Source: Arenibacter sp. P308M17 | GTDB lineage: Bacteria > Bacteroidota > Bacteroidia > Flavobacteriales > Flavobacteriaceae | Assembly: GCF_003426735.1 (NCBI RefSeq) | Contig: NZ_QVON01000003.1 | Span: 186,001 to 250,000 of the forward strand | DNA: 64,000 bases | Reading direction: 5' to 3' | Shown here: positions 45,461 to 54,868 of the stretch, one piece after another | How positions within the stretch are numbered: the first letter of the stretch is position 1 | How the letters are laid out: every line of letters starts with the position of its first letter | Notes under the pieces: model-generated | What the model was told of the DNA's origin: nothing | Databases searched by the model: none | What the model saw: only the letters and a program-made list of their open reading frames with translations | Program-made: the position numbers and the translations under genes

Positions 45461-46733
45461 AAGTGTCCTTAAACGCTTGGATTGGTTTAGCGTTCTCCTT
45501 TACATCTCCTTAGTTTTTATTGGTTGGATAAATATTTACTCCAGCACCTTCACCGACAACAACCCTTCCATATTCAATTTTGCTACATTACATGGCAAAC
45601 AATTGTTTTTTATTGGGGCAAGTGGCATGTCCATCATCATTATCCTGGCCTTGGAAGCCAATTTCTATGAACGATTTTCCAGTTTATTCTACATTGTTTC
45701 CCTTGCACTTCTGATCGGGTTGTTTGTATTTGGCAAGACTATTGCCGGGGCCACCTCCTGGTACGACCTCGGTTTTTTCAACCTACAACCCTCTGAGTTG
45801 GCCAAAGTGGCTACCGCACTTGCCCTAGCCAAATATTTAAGTGATATACAGACCGATATAAAGCGTCAGAAAGACCAAATGATAGCCATTATGATCATAT
45901 TGCTACCGGCATTCCTGATCATTCCCCAGCCTGATCCGGGAAGTGCCCTGGTCTTCTTTGCCCTGATCTTTGTAATTTTCAGGGAGGGACTCCCACTCTA
46001 CTATCTTGGAATAGGGTTCATGGTAATCCTTATATTTATTTTAACGTTGATGTTCGGCACTATTTGGGTGGGTATAATCCTTGGATTACTATTGGCGCTG
46101 TTCCTATTATTAAAAAAACCTTCCTTCAAGGTTCCTATAATACCGGTTATCCTTATTTATGTGGCCATTGTATTATTCTCCCTTTCCGTAAATTTTGTTT
46201 TTAACAATGTTTTTGAACAAAGGCATAGGGATAGGTTCAGTCTTTGGCTTCGGCTGGAAAAGGACCCCAAGAAATTGGAAGATATCCGAAGGGACATAGG
46301 TTACAACACCTATCAATCCGAAAAAGCCATTGAATCGGGCGGAAAATACGGTAAAGGATTTTTGGAGGGAACACGCACCAAAGGGAATTTCGTCCCTGAA
46401 CAACATACCGATTACATCTTTAGCACCGTAGGGGAAGAATGGGGATTTGTAGGTACCGCCACCGTGGTACTTCTTTTTACAACATTATTGTTAAGGCTAG
46501 TATACTTATCCGAACGCCAAAAAAACGACTTTAGCCGAATGTACGGTTATGGGGTCATCTCCATTTTGTTTGTGCACTATTTCATAAACATAGGGATGGT
46601 CATAGGAGTTCTGCCCACTATTGGAATACCCCTGCCCTTTTTTAGCTACGGAGGTTCCGGTCTGTTATTTTTTACCGCACTTTTGTTCATTTTTCTAAAA
46701 TTGGATGCCAATAGATTAAACGAACTCACCTAA
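45444..46733 (+). CDS. rodA: Peptidoglycan glycosyltransferase RodA (SEDS family)
   Basis: RodA polymerises lipid II into glycan strands for the elongasome. The 429-residue protein has about ten transmembrane segments and SEDS landmarks: TSWYDLGFFNLQPSEL, a basic cytoplasmic/periplasmic loop with FLEGTRTKGNFVPEQHTDYIFS, EEWGF, and the ending GIPLPFFSYGGSGLLF. It is the last gene of the mre operon. Its stop overlaps the stop of the converging nuclease gene by 4 nt, and no terminator lies between them. Confidence 0.96.
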   Translation: MSVSGKSVLKRLDWFSVLLYISLVFIGWINIYSSTFTDNNPSIFNFATLHGKQLFFIGASGMSIIIILALEANFYERFSSLFYIVSLALLIGLFVFGKTIAGATSWYDLGFFNLQPSELAKVATALALAKYLSDIQTDIKRQKDQMIAIMIILLPAFLIIPQPDPGSALVFFALIFVIFREGLPLYYLGIGFMVILIFILTLMFGTIWVGIILGLLLALFLLLKKPSFKVPIIPVILIYVAIVLFSLSVNFVFNNVFEQRHRDRFSLWLRLEKDPKKLEDIRRDIGYNTYQSEKAIESGGKYGKGFLEGTRTKGNFVPEQHTDYIFSTVGEEWGFVGTATVVLLFTTLLLRLVYLSERQKNDFSRMYGYGVISILFVHYFINIGMVIGVLPTIGIPLPFFSYGGSGLLFFTALLFIFLKLDANRLNELT

Positions 46734-47542
46734 AATTTCCAACCACTGGTACTTGTTCCGGCCTCCAATGTAGTTTCCAGCTCCTCCGGCAAACCGGCAA
46801 AGAAATCTATTCCGGTCAATTTTTCAAGGGTATCCACTGGCACCAAAAACTCGTCCAATTCCCTGGTATCTTCCTTATTTGGAAAAAGAAATCCTATGAT
46901 CTTTAGGTTTTCACCTTGTCCTTTAGCTACAATTTTATAAAAATATTTTGGAACGGCCACATCTTCTTCGCCTATACTCTGTAAACCCTCTTCCAAAATT
47001 CCCGCAGTTACAACAAACAATGGTGCCTCCTTACCGGCCCAATACCGGATTCTTTTCTCCAACCGATTCCAGATCCCTGCATTAAAATCCTTATCCTGTG
47101 GAGTAATATTGCTGGTATAAAAGGTTTCATTATAAGCGTTTTTTGAGAATCTCCTATCCCCTGCAGGACACAAATGGCCCCTATCATATCCCGACCCCTT
47201 ATAATTTCTCCAATCTGCCGATTTGCTGCCCACCTTAGGGTCCTCCATAAAAAATGGCCTTTCCCTATCATTATTTGTTAAGTGCGTTTTCTCCAGGACA
47301 TAGACTACCCACTCCGCCTGTTCATAAGCTTCATTATAGGATAGGGCAAAATGGGCGTGCCGAACTGTTTCACCGGTGGTAGAGCTGGGCCATAGCCATT
47401 GCGGAATCTCTGTCTTAGGCCCCTCCCCCTCAGGCAAGGAATAAGGGGCGGGCGTATAAAAATTTTCGAACAACCAAAATAGGACCACACAAACCAGCAT
47501 AAGAATGGTATAAACTATCCTATTTTTCCTATATTTATTCAT
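46730..47542 (-). CDS. DNA/RNA non-specific endonuclease (NucA/EndoG family)
   Basis: This 270-residue ββα-metal nuclease has an N-terminal membrane anchor or signal (about 8-26) and the active-site DRGH motif (YDRGHLCPAGDRR), with a downstream Asn in NITPQDKDFNAGIWNRLEKR that completes the metal site. Family members cut both DNA and RNA without sequence preference. The anchor suggests that it acts outside the cytoplasm, perhaps on environmental nucleic acid. It converges with rodA and its start lies 19 nt from the end of foldback-element copy 2, so its promoter must lie within or beyond that element. Confidence 0.9.
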   Translation of the reverse strand: MNKYRKNRIVYTILMLVCVVLFWLFENFYTPAPYSLPEGEGPKTEIPQWLWPSSTTGETVRHAHFALSYNEAYEQAEWVVYVLEKTHLTNNDRERPFFMEDPKVGSKSADWRNYKGSGYDRGHLCPAGDRRFSKNAYNETFYTSNITPQDKDFNAGIWNRLEKRIRYWAGKEAPLFVVTAGILEEGLQSIGEEDVAVPKYFYKIVAKGQGENLKIIGFLFPNKEDTRELDEFLVPVDTLEKLTGIDFFAGLPEELETTLEAGTSTSGWKF

Positions 47543-47560
47543 AGCGCAAATATATACTTA

Positions 47561-47753
47561 GTAGATGACAAAATTCAATTTCGTAAGATTTTCCCCAATT
47601 CTAGACCCCGCCCCTAAAGCCTGCCTGTCCGGTAGGCAGGGGAGCCTGATTTTCCTCGATTTCTCCCCTGCCCGACTACTTCATTCAGGCAGGCTTTAGG
47701 GTTTGGGGCAAAACGGATTTTCCGAGAAACATTAAGACGATTTTGTCATGTAC
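47561..47753. mobile_element. MITE-like foldback element, copy 2 (193 bp)
   Basis: The left end is GTAGATGACAAAATTC, and the right end read inward is GTACATGACAAAATCG, giving a 14-nt terminal inverted repeat with one mismatch. Flank-proximal parts match copy 1 (GATTTTCC, TTTAGGGTTTGGGG, AAAACGGATTTTCCGAGA) in the same orientation. The middle segment GGAGCCTGATTTTCCTC is the reverse complement of the corresponding segment in copy 1. The element also contains two CCTGCC palindromes (47620-47640 and 47667-47693). It has no coding capacity. Confidence 0.65.
47667..47693. repeat. CCTGCCCGACTA...TTCAGGCAGG palindromic repeat, copy D
   Basis: CCTGCCCGACTACTTCATTC followed by AGGCAGG is the best-preserved copy of the family, with CCTGCC and GGCAGG arms. 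It sits inside the foldback element, showing that one repeat family has inserted into, or been captured by, the other. Confidence 0.6.
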
Positions 47754-47943
47754 ATAGATATATATATTAAAACTGCCATTCGGGAATTTCAGTAGATGTA
47801 AGGAATAGTCCTTTTGTACGACCAATTTCCTGAACAAAAATATTGATGAACAAATCATTCCAACACTCCCAATGCCTTTAAAAACATATAATAAAGAAAA
47901 TACCGATTGCTATTTAATCAATAAAAAGGAAAGGAAAATATAC

Positions 47944-48399
47944 ATGCTAACTTGGAAAGACATTATTAATTACAGTGTTAAGGGAAATCCACTACCTGAT
48001 AAACGGGTGGAAAAAACAGAAAAGGAATGGCAGGACCTGTTAACTCCCGAACAATATAGGATTACAAGAAACAAAGGAACCGAAGCACCACATAGTGGTG
48101 CGCTTTGCAGTACCCATGAAGAGGGAAAATACAATTGTATATGTTGTGAAGCCCCCTTATTCGATTCCACCATAAAATTTAATTCGGGCACCGGCTGGCC
48201 CAGTTTTACACAGCCTATAAAAGAAAACGCCATTAAATACCACAAGGATACTACTTTTGGTATGGTAAGGGTAGAAGTAATGTGCAATACCTGTGATGCC
48301 CATTTGGGACATGTTTTTCCGGATGGACCGGAACCCAGTGGCCTACGTTATTGTATTAATTCAGCATCTATGCAAATAGTTAAAGAAAGGGTAGGATGA
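47944..48399 (+). CDS. msrB: Peptide-methionine (R)-S-oxide reductase MsrB
   Basis: MsrB reduces R-methionine sulfoxide in proteins. The 151-residue protein has the catalytic Cys137 (RYCINSAS), a probable resolving Cys55, and a structural zinc site of Cys65, Cys68, Cys114 and Cys117. GTGWPSF and HLGHVFPDGP are family signatures. The ATG at 47944 (MLTWKDIINY) is preferred; an in-frame ATG at 47872 would add a non-conserved 24 residues. It overlaps msrA by 4 nt (ATGA), so both are translated as a coupled pair. Confidence 0.94.
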   Translation: MLTWKDIINYSVKGNPLPDKRVEKTEKEWQDLLTPEQYRITRNKGTEAPHSGALCSTHEEGKYNCICCEAPLFDSTIKFNSGTGWPSFTQPIKENAIKYHKDTTFGMVRVEVMCNTCDAHLGHVFPDGPEPSGLRYCINSASMQIVKERVG

Positions 48400-48947
48400 A
48401 CAATAAAAAATTAGAGACGGCTACCCTAGGAGGCGGATGTTTTTGGTGTGTAGAAGCCATTTTTCAGGAAGTAAATGGTGTACAAAAGGTAATTTCGGGC
48501 TATACCGGTGGAAATGCTCCGGGCAAGCCCACCTATAAGGAAGTTTGTTCCGGCCTTACGGGCCATGCGGAGGTGGTACAAATAACATATGACGCCAATA
48601 TTATCTCATACGAGGACATTTTGGTCATATTTATGACCACCCACGACCCTACCACCCTTAATAGACAGGGAGCAGATGTAGGAACACAGTATAGATCTGT
48701 GATATATTATCACGATGACGCCCAAAAAGAAATGGCCGGATTGGTTTTAAAGGAAGTGGCACCATATTACGAGCAGGCCATAGTTACGGAAATAAGTCCT
48801 TTGAAAACCTTTTATGAAGCTGAGGAATATCATCAGGACTATTATAGAAATAACATGTCGCAAGGCTACTGCAGTGTCGTTATTTCCCCGAAGCTAAGCA
48901 AGCTTAGAAAAATGCATGCGGACAAAATTAAAAGGACAAAAGTATAG
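48396..48947 (+). CDS. msrA: Peptide-methionine (S)-S-oxide reductase MsrA
   Basis: MsrA reduces S-methionine sulfoxide. This 183-residue protein has the catalytic Cys15 in GGGCFWCVEAIF, and YTGGNAPGKPTYKEVCSG, GHAEVVQI and EYHQDYY are typical. It has no signal peptide, so this MsrBA pair is cytoplasmic. It is translationally coupled to msrB. Confidence 0.95.
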   Translation: MNNKKLETATLGGGCFWCVEAIFQEVNGVQKVISGYTGGNAPGKPTYKEVCSGLTGHAEVVQITYDANIISYEDILVIFMTTHDPTTLNRQGADVGTQYRSVIYYHDDAQKEMAGLVLKEVAPYYEQAIVTEISPLKTFYEAEEYHQDYYRNNMSQGYCSVVISPKLSKLRKMHADKIKRTKV

Positions 48948-49100
48948 GAATACCTTTTATGGGCATTGTCCGGTTTGGGGACAAAACATATAGTTAATAA
49001 CATAAGCCTACTTATCCTGGCCTATTCCGTATTTATCCAAAATATTAGGTGTTGAAATAGAATTCTTCCTACTGTGGAAATTACACACATCAATAATCAA

Positions 49101-49129
49101 CTAGCTCGGAGCAAGTCCCGACAGGCATT
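49101..49129. repeat. CTAGCTCGGAGCAAGTCCCGACAGGCATT intergenic repeat
   Basis: It is related to the unit at 15691-15718 (same CTxxCTCGGxGCAAG frame and GGCATT end). It is part of the otherwise empty 263-nt gap between msrA and the GNAT gene. Confidence 0.45.
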
Positions 49130-49210
49130 CAAACAAATAAAACCTCACCCCATTTCGTTATAGAGCTTTGGGGAATTATACCTATTAATGGGATTAAAAG
49201 GGAGAAACAA

Positions 49211-49507
49211 ATGAACAACTACAATAACAGAGATAATTTAATGGTACATCACGAAAAAGACAATAATAGATTCACCATGTCCATTGATGGAGAAATTGCA
49301 AAAGTGGTATACCAGTTACGTGATGATAAGATGTATTTGACCTATTCTGAGGTACCCTATACACTAAGGGGCAAAGGATATGGCAAGGAACTCGTGGAAC
49401 GCACCTTTGAGCAATTAACAAAGGAAGGATATACCGCAGTAGCCGTATGCTCCTATATAAAAGCCGTGGCCAGAAGAAGTGAAAAATGGAAATCGATAAT
49501 AGAATAA
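49211..49507 (+). CDS. Small GNAT-like N-acetyltransferase (YjdJ/NATD1 type)
   Basis: This 98-residue protein is one compact acetyltransferase-like fold. The acetyl-CoA loop is LRGKGYGKELVE (about 56-67), preceded by strands typical of the family (MYLTYSEVP). The C-terminal CSYIKAVARRSEKW corresponds to the conserved CxYI segment in small YjdJ-like proteins. Their substrate is unknown. It is followed by selO after 7 nt, so the two are probably one transcription unit. Confidence 0.8.
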   Translation: MNNYNNRDNLMVHHEKDNNRFTMSIDGEIAKVVYQLRDDKMYLTYSEVPYTLRGKGYGKELVERTFEQLTKEGYTAVAVCSYIKAVARRSEKWKSIIE

Positions 49508-49514
49508 AAGCCCT

Positions 49515-51083
49515 ATGAACCTTAATATTAAGGATACCTTTAATACGGAACTTCCCGCCGACCCTGTCCGTGAAAATACAAGAAGACAGGTTATGCAGGC
49601 CTGCTTCTCTTTTGTTGCCCCAAAATCAACCTCAAAACCAAGCCTAATACATGCTTCGAATGAAATAGGCAGGGATCTGGGGCTGACCGAAGAAGATCTC
49701 AAGTCCGAAGAGTTCGAAAGTATTTTTAGTGGAAACTCGGTATTGCCCGGCAGCAACCCATATGCCATGTGCTACGGAGGACACCAATTTGGCAATTGGG
49801 CCGGACAACTGGGAGATGGCCGTGCCATTAATTTGTTTGAAGTTGACCACAACAATAAACAATGGGCCCTACAGCTTAAGGGGGCAGGGGAAACACCTTA
49901 TTCCAGAACTGCGGATGGCCTTGCCGTATTGCGTTCCTCTATCAGGGAATACCTTTGTAGTGAAGCCATGTACCACTTGGGAGTGCCCACTACCAGGGCC
50001 CTATCAGTGGCGCTCACAGGAGACCAAGTGCTAAGGGACGTACTGTACAACGGCAACCCGGAATACGAAAAAGGAGCTGTGGTATGTAGGGTGGCACCGT
50101 CCTTTTTACGCTTTGGAAATTTTGAAATTTTCTCGGCAAGGCAGGATAAAAAGACTTTAAAAACACTCACGGATTATACTATTAGACATTTTTTCCCTCA
50201 TATAAAAGAAGGTAGCAAAAATGCTTATCTCCAATTTTTTAGGGAGGTTGCCAACAGCACCCTTGAAATGATCATACACTGGCAGCGCGTAGGCTTTGTA
50301 CATGGGGTAATGAATACCGATAATATGTCCATTCTGGGTCTTACTATAGATTACGGGCCATACGGATGGCTGGAAGGATATGATGAAGGTTGGACCCCCA
50401 ACACCACAGATCGGCAGTATAAGCGGTATAGATATGGGAATCAAATAAACATAGGCCTTTGGAACCTTTATCAACTGGCAAACGCCCTCTTCCCCTTAAT
50501 AGAGGATGCGAAGGCCCTTGAAGATATATTGATGGAATACCGTAACAATTATTCCACAAAATATCTCTCGATGATGAAATCTAAAATTGGCCTTTTCAAA
50601 TCCGACGAAAACGATGCAACGCTTTTGGGCAGATTGGAAGACAACTTACAGTTAACGGAAACGGATATGACCCTATTTTTTAGAAATCTGAACCGTATTT
50701 CAAAGGATAGTCTTATAAATGAGACCTTTTTGGCCCCAGTAATGGATGCCTTTTACGTACCGGAAGAAGTTCAGGACGATATTCTAGAGAATTGGAGGCT
50801 ATGGTTTACCGACTACATACACAGATTACAAAAGGAAAATATTGACGAGAGACAGAGAGCGGAAAAAATGAATAACGTAAACCCAAAATATGTCCTTAGA
50901 AACTATATGGCCCAATTGGCCATAGACGCTGCGGACGAGGGGGATTACTCGCTATTGGATGAATTTTTTCAATTATTAAAAAATCCGTATGCAGAACAAC
51001 CGCAGGCTGAAAAATGGTTTGCGAAACGACCCGAATGGGCCAGAAACAAAGTAGGGTGTTCCATGCTCTCCTGTAGTTCATAG
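49515..51083 (+). CDS. selO: SelO/YdiU family protein adenylyltransferase
   Basis: SelO is a pseudokinase-fold enzyme that transfers AMP from ATP to protein Ser/Thr/Tyr residues and has been linked to redox homeostasis. The 522-residue protein has GGHQFGNWAGQLGDGRA, KGAGETPYSRTADG and the metal-binding MNTDNMSILGLTIDYGP. It ends with GCSMLSCSS; all cysteines there are TGT, so it is a Cys-type and not a selenocysteine SelO. It is co-directional with the GNAT gene (7-nt gap), and msrBA lies upstream. prc converges on it. Confidence 0.94.
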   Translation: MNLNIKDTFNTELPADPVRENTRRQVMQACFSFVAPKSTSKPSLIHASNEIGRDLGLTEEDLKSEEFESIFSGNSVLPGSNPYAMCYGGHQFGNWAGQLGDGRAINLFEVDHNNKQWALQLKGAGETPYSRTADGLAVLRSSIREYLCSEAMYHLGVPTTRALSVALTGDQVLRDVLYNGNPEYEKGAVVCRVAPSFLRFGNFEIFSARQDKKTLKTLTDYTIRHFFPHIKEGSKNAYLQFFREVANSTLEMIIHWQRVGFVHGVMNTDNMSILGLTIDYGPYGWLEGYDEGWTPNTTDRQYKRYRYGNQINIGLWNLYQLANALFPLIEDAKALEDILMEYRNNYSTKYLSMMKSKIGLFKSDENDATLLGRLEDNLQLTETDMTLFFRNLNRISKDSLINETFLAPVMDAFYVPEEVQDDILENWRLWFTDYIHRLQKENIDERQRAEKMNNVNPKYVLRNYMAQLAIDAADEGDYSLLDEFFQLLKNPYAEQPQAEKWFAKRPEWARNKVGCSMLSCSS

Positions 51084-51151
51084 CACCTAAGCCGGCCATT
51101 TCTTGCAAAGGTCCGTTTAATAAACAAAAGCAATCACAAAGGAAATTTCAC

Positions 51152-51178
51152 AAAAAAACCTGCTCCAGGAGCAGGTTT
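51152..51178 (-). terminator. Rho-independent terminator of prc
   Basis: AAACCTGCTCC (51156-51166) pairs perfectly with GGAGCAGGTTT (51168-51178). On the minus strand the hairpin is followed by a run of Ts. It is 24 nt past the prc stop and may also end selO transcription. Confidence 0.88.
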
Positions 51179-51201
51179 CAATGTATTATGATTATTTACA
51201 A

Positions 51202-53379
51202 TTAACCTTTTACACTGGCCAATTTGGAATTCTTTATGTTGTTCAATTTTAAGTCCTGTAAGACATTGACAGCCTCCTCTACATAGACATCCTTGGCCAA
51301 ATCCTTATGCCAACGGTCCCGTTTTTCCCTCAATACCGAATCTTGTACAAACAACTCTTTTTCATATTTCAAGGATTCAAAGCTGAGGTGCGAATCGTAA
51401 TCCGAAATGGTTTTAAAATACTTCGCCTTTTCCTTATCCAGTTCCAATCCCTTTTTATACTCCTCGTACTTCAAAGAAACTACGGTCTCATCCTGTGCCT
51501 TTTTGATCCACTGCGCATTTTCCTCGATCAATTTAATTTGATTGTTCTGGGCCATTCTTTTTGTACTGCTGGCAATGGTGGCCTCATAGTCTATATAACC
51601 GTCCCATGGGGTATACTCCGCTGGGGCAATCTTGTCCCAGGTCAAAGGATTTTCCTGATCCCTTTCCCCAAGATCAATATAACTATAACGATCTGGAACA
51701 ACAACATCGCTCTTAACCCCTTCCAATTGGGTGGACCCCCCATTTATTCTATAGAATTTTTGGGTTGTAAGCTTTATGGCCCCCAGGTCCCCGTGCTCAT
51801 TTCCCCTTACAATATTCTCCAAGGGGATTACATTTTGAACGGTTCCCTTACCGAAGGTTTGTTTGCTCCCAATTACCACTCCCCTTTTATAGTCCTGCAT
51901 TGCCGCTGCCAAAATCTCTGATGCAGAAGCCGATAATTCGTTTACCAAAATCACCAAAGGTCCATCCCATTGTATACGCTCGTCCTTATCATTGTATACT
52001 TCAGGGTTTTTATCGGTAGACCTTACCTGTACAATTGGTCCGTCCTTAATAAACAAGCCGGCCATTTCCACAACTGTTTTAAGGGATCCGCCACCATTGT
52101 CCCTCAGGTCCAGGATCAGGCCCTCTGCTCCGGCCTGCTTTAGTCTTTCTACTTCTTTTGCCACATCCGTGGCCGCGTTTCTTTCATTGTAGTCCTCAAA
52201 ATCCACATAAAACTTGGGCAGATTAATAAGTCCATATTTATGGTTGTCCTTTATAACGGCAGCAGATTTGGCATAGGACTCTTCCAATTCCACTACATCC
52301 CTGGTAAGGGAGATCACCACGAGGGAACCATCCACTTTTCTAACCGTCAAATCTACGATGGTCCCTTTGGGGCCTTTAATAAACTTAATGGCATCATCCA
52401 AACGCATCCCAACAATATCTACCGGTGTTTCCCCATCCTGTCCTACTTTCAGTATCTCATCACCTACTTCCAATTGCTGATCCCTCCATACGGGTCCCCC
52501 GGATATAATCTCTACTATTTTGGTCTGATCTTTTTTCTTTTGAAGTCGCGCACCAATACCTTCAAATTTCCCGGACATACTGGTATCGAATTTCTCTTTG
52601 TCGTCCGGAGCAAAATAGAAGGTGTGGGGGTCAAATACTTCCACTATGGTATTTAGGTATTGTACAAACCAATCCTTACGTTCCAGATCATCCACAAAAT
52701 CAAAATAATCATCCAAGGTATTTTTGGTAGATTCCCTTGCCGCCTTTTCGGCCTGTGCCGGTGTCAAGGGTCCACTATTATCGTCTTCTCCTTCAAAGGC
52801 ATCAACTTCATCCACTTCATCCCCGTCTTTACTGGTGTTGGCAGCTTCCTTGTTCAAATTCAGTTTGGAATCGTAAGTGCCCAATGTGGCATATTTTAAT
52901 TGCTTTCTCCACCGTTCCTTTAAATCCTTACGGGAGTCCACATAACCTTGTTCATCGTAATTGATCTCTATGGTTTCATCCACAGTATAATTAAAGGGTT
53001 CATTCAGTACTTCTTTATAAATTACCTTGGCATCCTCCATACGCTCCAATAGACGCTTGTAAACCATATCAAAAAAAGTGATATCGGTATTCTTTATCTG
53101 ATCGTCCAACTGAAACTTAAATTTTTCAAATTCCTGGATGTCGCTTTCCAAAAAATAACGTTTTGTGGGATCTAAAATATCCAAAAACCCTTCGAAAACA
53201 CTAACAGAGAAATCATCGTCAATGTCTTTTGGCTGATAATGGCCGCGTTCCAAAACATAGGTAATAAGGTCCAATAACAATTTGTCCTTATCGTCAGTTT
53301 CAAATGATTTGTTGGTAAAACTGCATGAAGCTACCGCAACGAGCATTACAATTAATGCGTAGGCTAAATTTCTTTTCAT
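51202..53379 (-). CDS. prc: Tail-specific carboxy-terminal protease Prc
   Basis: This periplasmic S41 peptidase degrades or processes proteins from the C-terminus. The 725-residue protein has a signal peptide or lipoprotein-like leader (VAVASCSF, Cys19), an N-terminal Tsp-type helical domain, a PDZ domain (about 270-350; GGPVWRDQQLEVGDEILKVG), the S41 catalytic core with Ser in NELSASASEIL and Lys in GKGTVQ, and a C-terminal DUF3340-like helical tail. An acidic insertion (about 200-220, EVDEVDAFEGEDDN) is a lineage-specific extra. It is monocistronic with its own terminator and is divergent from surE. Confidence 0.94.
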   Translation of the reverse strand: MKRNLAYALIVMLVAVASCSFTNKSFETDDKDKLLLDLITYVLERGHYQPKDIDDDFSVSVFEGFLDILDPTKRYFLESDIQEFEKFKFQLDDQIKNTDITFFDMVYKRLLERMEDAKVIYKEVLNEPFNYTVDETIEINYDEQGYVDSRKDLKERWRKQLKYATLGTYDSKLNLNKEAANTSKDGDEVDEVDAFEGEDDNSGPLTPAQAEKAARESTKNTLDDYFDFVDDLERKDWFVQYLNTIVEVFDPHTFYFAPDDKEKFDTSMSGKFEGIGARLQKKKDQTKIVEIISGGPVWRDQQLEVGDEILKVGQDGETPVDIVGMRLDDAIKFIKGPKGTIVDLTVRKVDGSLVVISLTRDVVELEESYAKSAAVIKDNHKYGLINLPKFYVDFEDYNERNAATDVAKEVERLKQAGAEGLILDLRDNGGGSLKTVVEMAGLFIKDGPIVQVRSTDKNPEVYNDKDERIQWDGPLVILVNELSASASEILAAAMQDYKRGVVIGSKQTFGKGTVQNVIPLENIVRGNEHGDLGAIKLTTQKFYRINGGSTQLEGVKSDVVVPDRYSYIDLGERDQENPLTWDKIAPAEYTPWDGYIDYEATIASSTKRMAQNNQIKLIEENAQWIKKAQDETVVSLKYEEYKKGLELDKEKAKYFKTISDYDSHLSFESLKYEKELFVQDSVLREKRDRWHKDLAKDVYVEEAVNVLQDLKLNNIKNSKLASVKG

Positions 53380-53747
53380 CTATTTTATTTATTGTTTTTC
53401 CACATTTGGAGCAATTTTTAAAAACAAAGACCACCCCTTCTTTTTTAAACTTACAAACATCTAAAATTAACCAAACCACCCCTGCAATCCAAGTTTTGTC
53501 TTTTAAAAGTGGTTCTAGATGTCAATTACCCTAAGATAACGAAAAAATCGTGCCATATTATACCCATCTGCCATTAATCTTTTGTTAATGAACTCGTCTT
53601 GAGTTCCCAATGGCCAAAGACATTGATCTTTGATGGAAAGAAACTGTCATTTCCATAAATTAAATGTAAAATTTTAGTATATCCCCTTCCCAATTCAAAA
53701 AACGATAATAGATTAAAAACGTATTTTTGCAACATAAATTATATCTT
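53380..53747. other. 368-nt divergent intergenic region (prc/surE)
   Basis: No coding sequence or repeat was recognised. It must contain the promoters for both genes. On the plus strand TATTTTTG (53722-53729) is a possible -7 box 19 nt upstream of the surE ATG. Confidence 0.45.
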
Positions 53748-54527
53748 ATGGCGAAACCTTTGATCTTGGTCACGAACGACGACGGAATTACAGCTCCCGG
53801 CTTAAGGGCGTTGATCAGATATATGATGGAATTGGGGGAGGTAGTCGTAGTGGCCCCGGACAGCCCGCAATCGGGAATGGGGCATGCCATAACCATAGAC
53901 AACACCCTTTACATAAAGAAGATCAAAGTTGATTTGGAAAATAGTGCAATTGAAGAATACAGTTGTAGCGGAACACCGGCCGACTGTGTTAAACTTGGCT
54001 TACAGGAACTCTTGGGAAGAAGACCCGACCTTTGTGTTAGTGGTATAAACCATGGTTCCAATTCTTCTATCAATGTTATTTACTCCGGTACTATGAGTGC
54101 TGCTATCGAAGCTGGTATTGAAGGAATACCTGCCATAGGTTTTTCCCTATGTGATTATTCTTGGAACGCCAACTTTGAGCAGAGCAAGGAGGCCATCCAA
54201 AAAATAGTCCGGGAAGCCCTTAGAAATGGTATCCCCAATGGGGTGGTACTTAATGTAAACATTCCCAAAACCGATAATAGACCGCCCAAAGGCATAAAAA
54301 TTTGCAGACAAGCCCGGGCCAACTGGAAAGAAAAATTCGACAAACGAACTAGTCCCAATGGCAAGGAATATTACTGGCTTACAGGAGAGTTTGACCTTTT
54401 GGACAAGGGCGAGGATACGGATGAATATGCCCTGTCCCAAGACTATATTTCGGTAGTTCCCACACAATTTGACCTAACGGCCCACCATGCCATTCAACAT
54501 ATTAACAATTGGAAACTAAATGATTAA
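53748..54527 (+). CDS. surE: 5'/3'-nucleotidase SurE
   Basis: SurE dephosphorylates nucleoside monophosphates and is part of the stress/stationary-phase response. The 259-residue protein has the metal-binding NDDG motif (residues 10-13 in ILVTNDDGITAPG), the SGTPADCVKLGL segment and the GINHGSNSS motif. The ATG at 53748 matches the conserved N-terminus. It overlaps the following small membrane protein gene by 8 nt. Confidence 0.95.
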   Translation: MAKPLILVTNDDGITAPGLRALIRYMMELGEVVVVAPDSPQSGMGHAITIDNTLYIKKIKVDLENSAIEEYSCSGTPADCVKLGLQELLGRRPDLCVSGINHGSNSSINVIYSGTMSAAIEAGIEGIPAIGFSLCDYSWNANFEQSKEAIQKIVREALRNGIPNGVVLNVNIPKTDNRPPKGIKICRQARANWKEKFDKRTSPNGKEYYWLTGEFDLLDKGEDTDEYALSQDYISVVPTQFDLTAHHAIQHINNWKLND

Positions 54528-54801
54528 AAAAGAAATATTGATCGGTCTAGTTGTTGGCATCATTGCCAATACTATCGGAACCTTACTGTACATATTGACC
54601 TTCTCGGACTTTGGCATTGTAGAAACCTACTATGCCGCCGTTGAACAGGGGCATGTAGGCAGTTTATTGGCACTTGGGGCCATTCTAAACCTGATCGCCT
54701 TTTTTGGATTTTTAAAAATCCGTAGGGATTATAGGGCAAGGGGTGTTATGATCGCCACCCTTTTGACCGCAATGTTAATTTTGTACTATAAAGTTTTTTA
54801 G
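54520..54801 (+). CDS. Small hypothetical three-helix membrane protein
   Basis: This 93-residue protein has three hydrophobic helices (about 5-27, 45-66 and 75-91), a short polar loop and a basic segment (RRDYRARG). I recognise no named family. Its start lies inside the end of surE, so translation is probably coupled. lpxB follows 67 nt later. A lipid A- or envelope-related role is only inferred from context. Confidence 0.7.
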   Translation: MIKKEILIGLVVGIIANTIGTLLYILTFSDFGIVETYYAAVEQGHVGSLLALGAILNLIAFFGFLKIRRDYRARGVMIATLLTAMLILYYKVF

Positions 54802-54868
54802 CATCGGGCCCGCGGCCATCCAATACAATACACGGCCCAACTATTAATGACCACAGAAAACTAATCGG

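Noticed and set aside
51048-51083. Selenocysteine at the SelO C-terminus
   Set aside because: The C-terminal cysteines are TGT codons and no in-frame TGA precedes the stop.
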